Positions 62,242 to 64,000 of a stretch of DNA of 64,000 nt are shown here, one piece after another; within the stretch, counting starts at the first letter, position 1; each line of letters begins with the position of its first letter. Under the pieces are notes generated by a model, which worked only from the letters and a program-made list of their open reading frames with translations, was not told the DNA's origin and did not search any database. Made by a program: the position numbers and the translations under genes. Origin of the DNA: Streptacidiphilus sp041262165 (GTDB lineage: Bacteria; Actinomycetota; Actinomycetes; Streptomycetales; Streptomycetaceae); assembly GCF_041262165.1 (NCBI RefSeq), contig NZ_JBGCBY010000010.1, positions 1 through 64,000 of the forward strand, in the 5' to 3' direction.

Positions 62242-62766
62242 AGCTATCCCGAAGTCGGCGCGACCCGCGAGCCCGGCCCGCTGCCCTCGGGCTACACGCA
62301 CCTGCGGCACCGCACCCGCCTCGGCGACGGCGCGGCGGCGTTCGTGGCGGCCGCGGAGGCCGTGCTGACCTGGCGGATGCACCGAGCCGCCGGAGTCGGG
62401 CTCACCGCAGAGGCCGAGCGGGCCGCCCCCGGCGTGCGGGTGCGGGTGGTGCTGGGCCTCGGCCCGCTCGGCGTGACCGCGCCCTGCGCAGTGGTCTGGA
62501 CGGTCGAGGAGCCCAGCCGGGCCGGATTCGGCTACGGAACCCTGCGAGGCCATCCGGAGTGCGGCGAGGAGTCCTTCCTCGTGGAGCTCGCCGACGACGC
62601 GTCGGTCTGGTTCACCGTCACCGCCTTCAGCCGCCCCGCCCGCTGGTACACCCGCGCCGCCGGACCACTGGTGCCGTTGTTCCAGCGCCTGTACGCCCGC
62701 CGCTGCGGCCAGGTCCTGCGCAGGCTGGCCGCCGCGGCGGGGCAGGGGAGGGGACTGAACGGATGA
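62215..62766 (+). CDS. DUF1990-like protein
   Basis: This 183-aa protein has the features of the DUF1990 family: FSYPEVGATRE at the start, the LPSGYTHLRHRTRLGDG motif and WFTVTAFSRPARWYTRAAGPLVPLFQRLYARRC near the end. It is soluble with a predicted beta-barrel/helix-grip fold, and function is unknown. The first ATG (62215) has GAGGGGGG upstream; the second ATG arises from a 15-bp duplication and could also serve. A hairpin follows before the glycosyltransferase. Confidence 0.8.
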   Translation: MSDFLMSDFSYPEVGATREPGPLPSGYTHLRHRTRLGDGAAAFVAAAEAVLTWRMHRAAGVGLTAEAERAAPGVRVRVVLGLGPLGVTAPCAVVWTVEEPSRAGFGYGTLRGHPECGEESFLVELADDASVWFTVTAFSRPARWYTRAAGPLVPLFQRLYARRCGQVLRRLAAAAGQGRGLNG

Positions 62767-62847
62767 CTGTTCGCCTCTGGTCCACCTGCACGACACCGGT
62801 CGGCTGGGTGCGAGTCGGGCCGGACGCTAGGATCTGACCTGTGCACT

Positions 62848-62880
62848 CTCTGCCCGGTCACTCTCGGTAACGGGCCAGAG
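62848..62880 (+). terminator. Hairpin between DUF1990-like gene and glycosyltransferase
   Basis: CTCTG-CCCG (62848-62856) pairs with CGGG-CCAGAG (62871-62880) with one bulged base. It may be a terminator for the upstream gene or a leader hairpin, as a TAGGAT -10-like box (62828-62833) lies just before it. Confidence 0.5.
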
Positions 62881-62919
62881 GCCGGTCGCACGCCCCTGAT
62901 CGAAAGGCCCGCCCAGCCG

Positions 62920-64000
62920 ATGGCCCCCCGCCTCTCCGTCGTCGTCCCGATATACAACGTCGAGCGCTACCTCGAGGAGTGCCTCGACTCGATTGCCGCG
63001 CAGACGTTCGGTGATTTCGAGTGCGTCATGGTCGACGACGGCTCGACCGACGGCAGTGCGGCCATCGCCGAGGCGTACGCCGCGAAGGACCCGCGGTTCC
63101 GGCTGGTCCAGCAGGAGAACAAGGGCCTCGGGGCGGCCCGCAACACCGGCTGGCGGAACCTCGCCGAGGGCACCGAGTACCTGGCCTTCGTGGACAGCGA
63201 CGACACTCTGCCGCCCGGCGCGTACGAGCTGATGGTGAGCACCCTGGACCAGACCGGGTCGGACTTCGCGGCAGGCAACGCGCTGCGCTTCCGCGCTGCC
63301 GGGTACTACCAGTCCCACGGCCACAGCAAGCCGTTCAAGGAGACCCGGCTCAAGACCCATGTGACCGAGATCCCCTCGCTGGTCACCGACCGCACCGCGT
63401 GGAACAAGGTCTACCGCCGCAGCTTCTTCGACAGCGCCGGCATTCTCTACCCGGAGGGCATCCTGTACGAGGACGCCCCGGTCAGCGTGCCGCACCACTA
63501 CCTGGCAACCAGCGTGGACGTCATCTCCGAGCCGATCTACCACTGGCGCGTGCGCGAGCTCGGCGAGGTGTCGATCACGCAGCGGAAGACCGACCCCAGG
63601 GGCCTGATCGACCGCGTCCGCTCGATCGAACTGGTCCGCGCGTGGCTGCTCGCCCGCCCCGAGCCCACGTTCGCCGAGTACCTGCGCTCCTACGACAGGA
63701 ACACCCTGGTCGAGGAACTCCCGATGTTCTTCTGGTCGGTGCCGGACGGCGACCGGGCGTTCCGCGAGGCCTACCAGCAGCACGTCAGCCGGCTGCTGCG
63801 GGCGATCGACCCCGAGCAGATCCGCCAGCTCCGCGCCCCGTTGCGGGTCAAGTACCAGCTGACCCTGGCGAACCGGATGGACGAGTTCGTCGCCCTGCAG
63901 CGGCTGCACCGGCTGTACCGGCGTCGGCCCCGGTTGCGCTCGCGACGGGCGGCGGGTCCGCAGATGATCAGTCCGGACGCGCTCACGGCTGTTCCGCAGG
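62920..64000 (+). CDS. GT2 family glycosyltransferase (5' part, runs off the window)
   Basis: The open reading frame begins at ATG 62920 and stays open to the last base (360 complete codons), so it is truncated by the window. It has the GT2 fold: LSVVVPIYNVERYLEECLDSI at the start, FECVMVDDGSTDGS, QQENKGLGAARNTGWRNLAEG and LAFVDSDDT (the DxD-type metal site). Later segments (TAWNKVYRRSFFD, YEDAPVSVPHHYLA) are typical of the family. In streptomycetes this type is often fused to a CDP-glycerol glycerophosphotransferase (TagF-like) C-terminal half, a wall teichoic acid polymerase; that part is not visible. A GAAAGG-like site precedes the start. Confidence 0.9.
   Translation, partial: MAPRLSVVVPIYNVERYLEECLDSIAAQTFGDFECVMVDDGSTDGSAAIAEAYAAKDPRFRLVQQENKGLGAARNTGWRNLAEGTEYLAFVDSDDTLPPGAYELMVSTLDQTGSDFAAGNALRFRAAGYYQSHGHSKPFKETRLKTHVTEIPSLVTDRTAWNKVYRRSFFDSAGILYPEGILYEDAPVSVPHHYLATSVDVISEPIYHWRVRELGEVSITQRKTDPRGLIDRVRSIELVRAWLLARPEPTFAEYLRSYDRNTLVEELPMFFWSVPDGDRAFREAYQQHVSRLLRAIDPEQIRQLRAPLRVKYQLTLANRMDEFVALQRLHRLYRRRPRLRSRRAAGPQMISPDALTAVPQ

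Overview
The window is high-GC, gene-dense actinobacterial DNA. Several things point to the Streptomycetaceae (Streptomyces, Kitasatospora or Streptacidiphilus type): a complete Pup-proteasome locus, a tatA-tatC-helY block next to pafBC, GTG starts, very high third-position GC, and a DUF6643-like Pro/Tyr/Gly-rich small protein. The genus is not decided. The gene order from helY (3.0 kb) to the PAC2 gene (32 kb) broadly follows the mycobacterial order helY-tatC-tatA-pafC-pafB-pafA-prcA-prcB-pup-dop-mpa-trmI-recB-like-metH-PAC2, so most of the first half is conserved core chromosome.

Layout. 1-150 is a G/C homopolymer stretch, possibly a contig edge. 160-2872 holds a DrrAB-type ABC exporter and its likely PadR repressor. 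3.0-10.1 kb holds helY, tatC, tatA, two small genes, pafC and pafB, all on the minus strand. 10.2-11.7 kb holds two FKBP-type prolyl isomerases, one a lipoprotein with two FKBP-like domains. 11.9-19.1 kb holds pafA, prcA, prcB, pup, dop and arc (mpa), the full pupylation, depupylation and 20S proteasome set. 19.4-24.5 kb holds a ferredoxin, an anchored secreted protein, trmI, an M50 protease, a RecB-like nuclease and an orphan LuxR-type response regulator. 24.6-32.0 kb holds an oligopeptide-type binding lipoprotein, a HAD phosphatase, metH and the PAC2 gene.

From 32 kb the content becomes more accessory. It includes a MOSC protein, a beta-helix/AAA+ fusion, a polytopic membrane protein with a serine-hydrolase motif, DeoR and SRPBCC proteins, and an ABC exporter with a TetR regulator. 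A HigBA-like toxin-antitoxin operon follows, with a third small gene carrying a TTA codon. Next come a cysteine-synthase-family enzyme, an HATPase (anti-sigma-type) protein, a SHOCT/ABC/FtsX-like exporter, a divergent ROK/MFS pair, a hexapeptide acyltransferase, a Nudix hydrolase and an enoyl-CoA hydratase relative. A large ABC exporter follows, flanked by a MarR/GbsR-like regulator and a NarL-type two-component system. The window ends with a geranylgeranyl-reductase-family flavoprotein, a DUF4184-like membrane protein, a DUF1990-like protein and the 5' part of a GT2 glycosyltransferase that runs off the end.

Two signals stand out. First, tandem repeats with a unit of exactly 15 bp occur at eight separate loci with unrelated unit sequences, including intergenic DNA, a stop codon and a start codon. 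Second, the dop upstream region carries a near-perfect RecA-NDp-type motif (the PafBC-dependent DNA-damage promoter), while pafB and pafC lie a few kilobases away. Several genes also look leaderless, with a -10 hexamer 6-7 nt before the start codon. All assignments come from reading the sequence; no database search was run.
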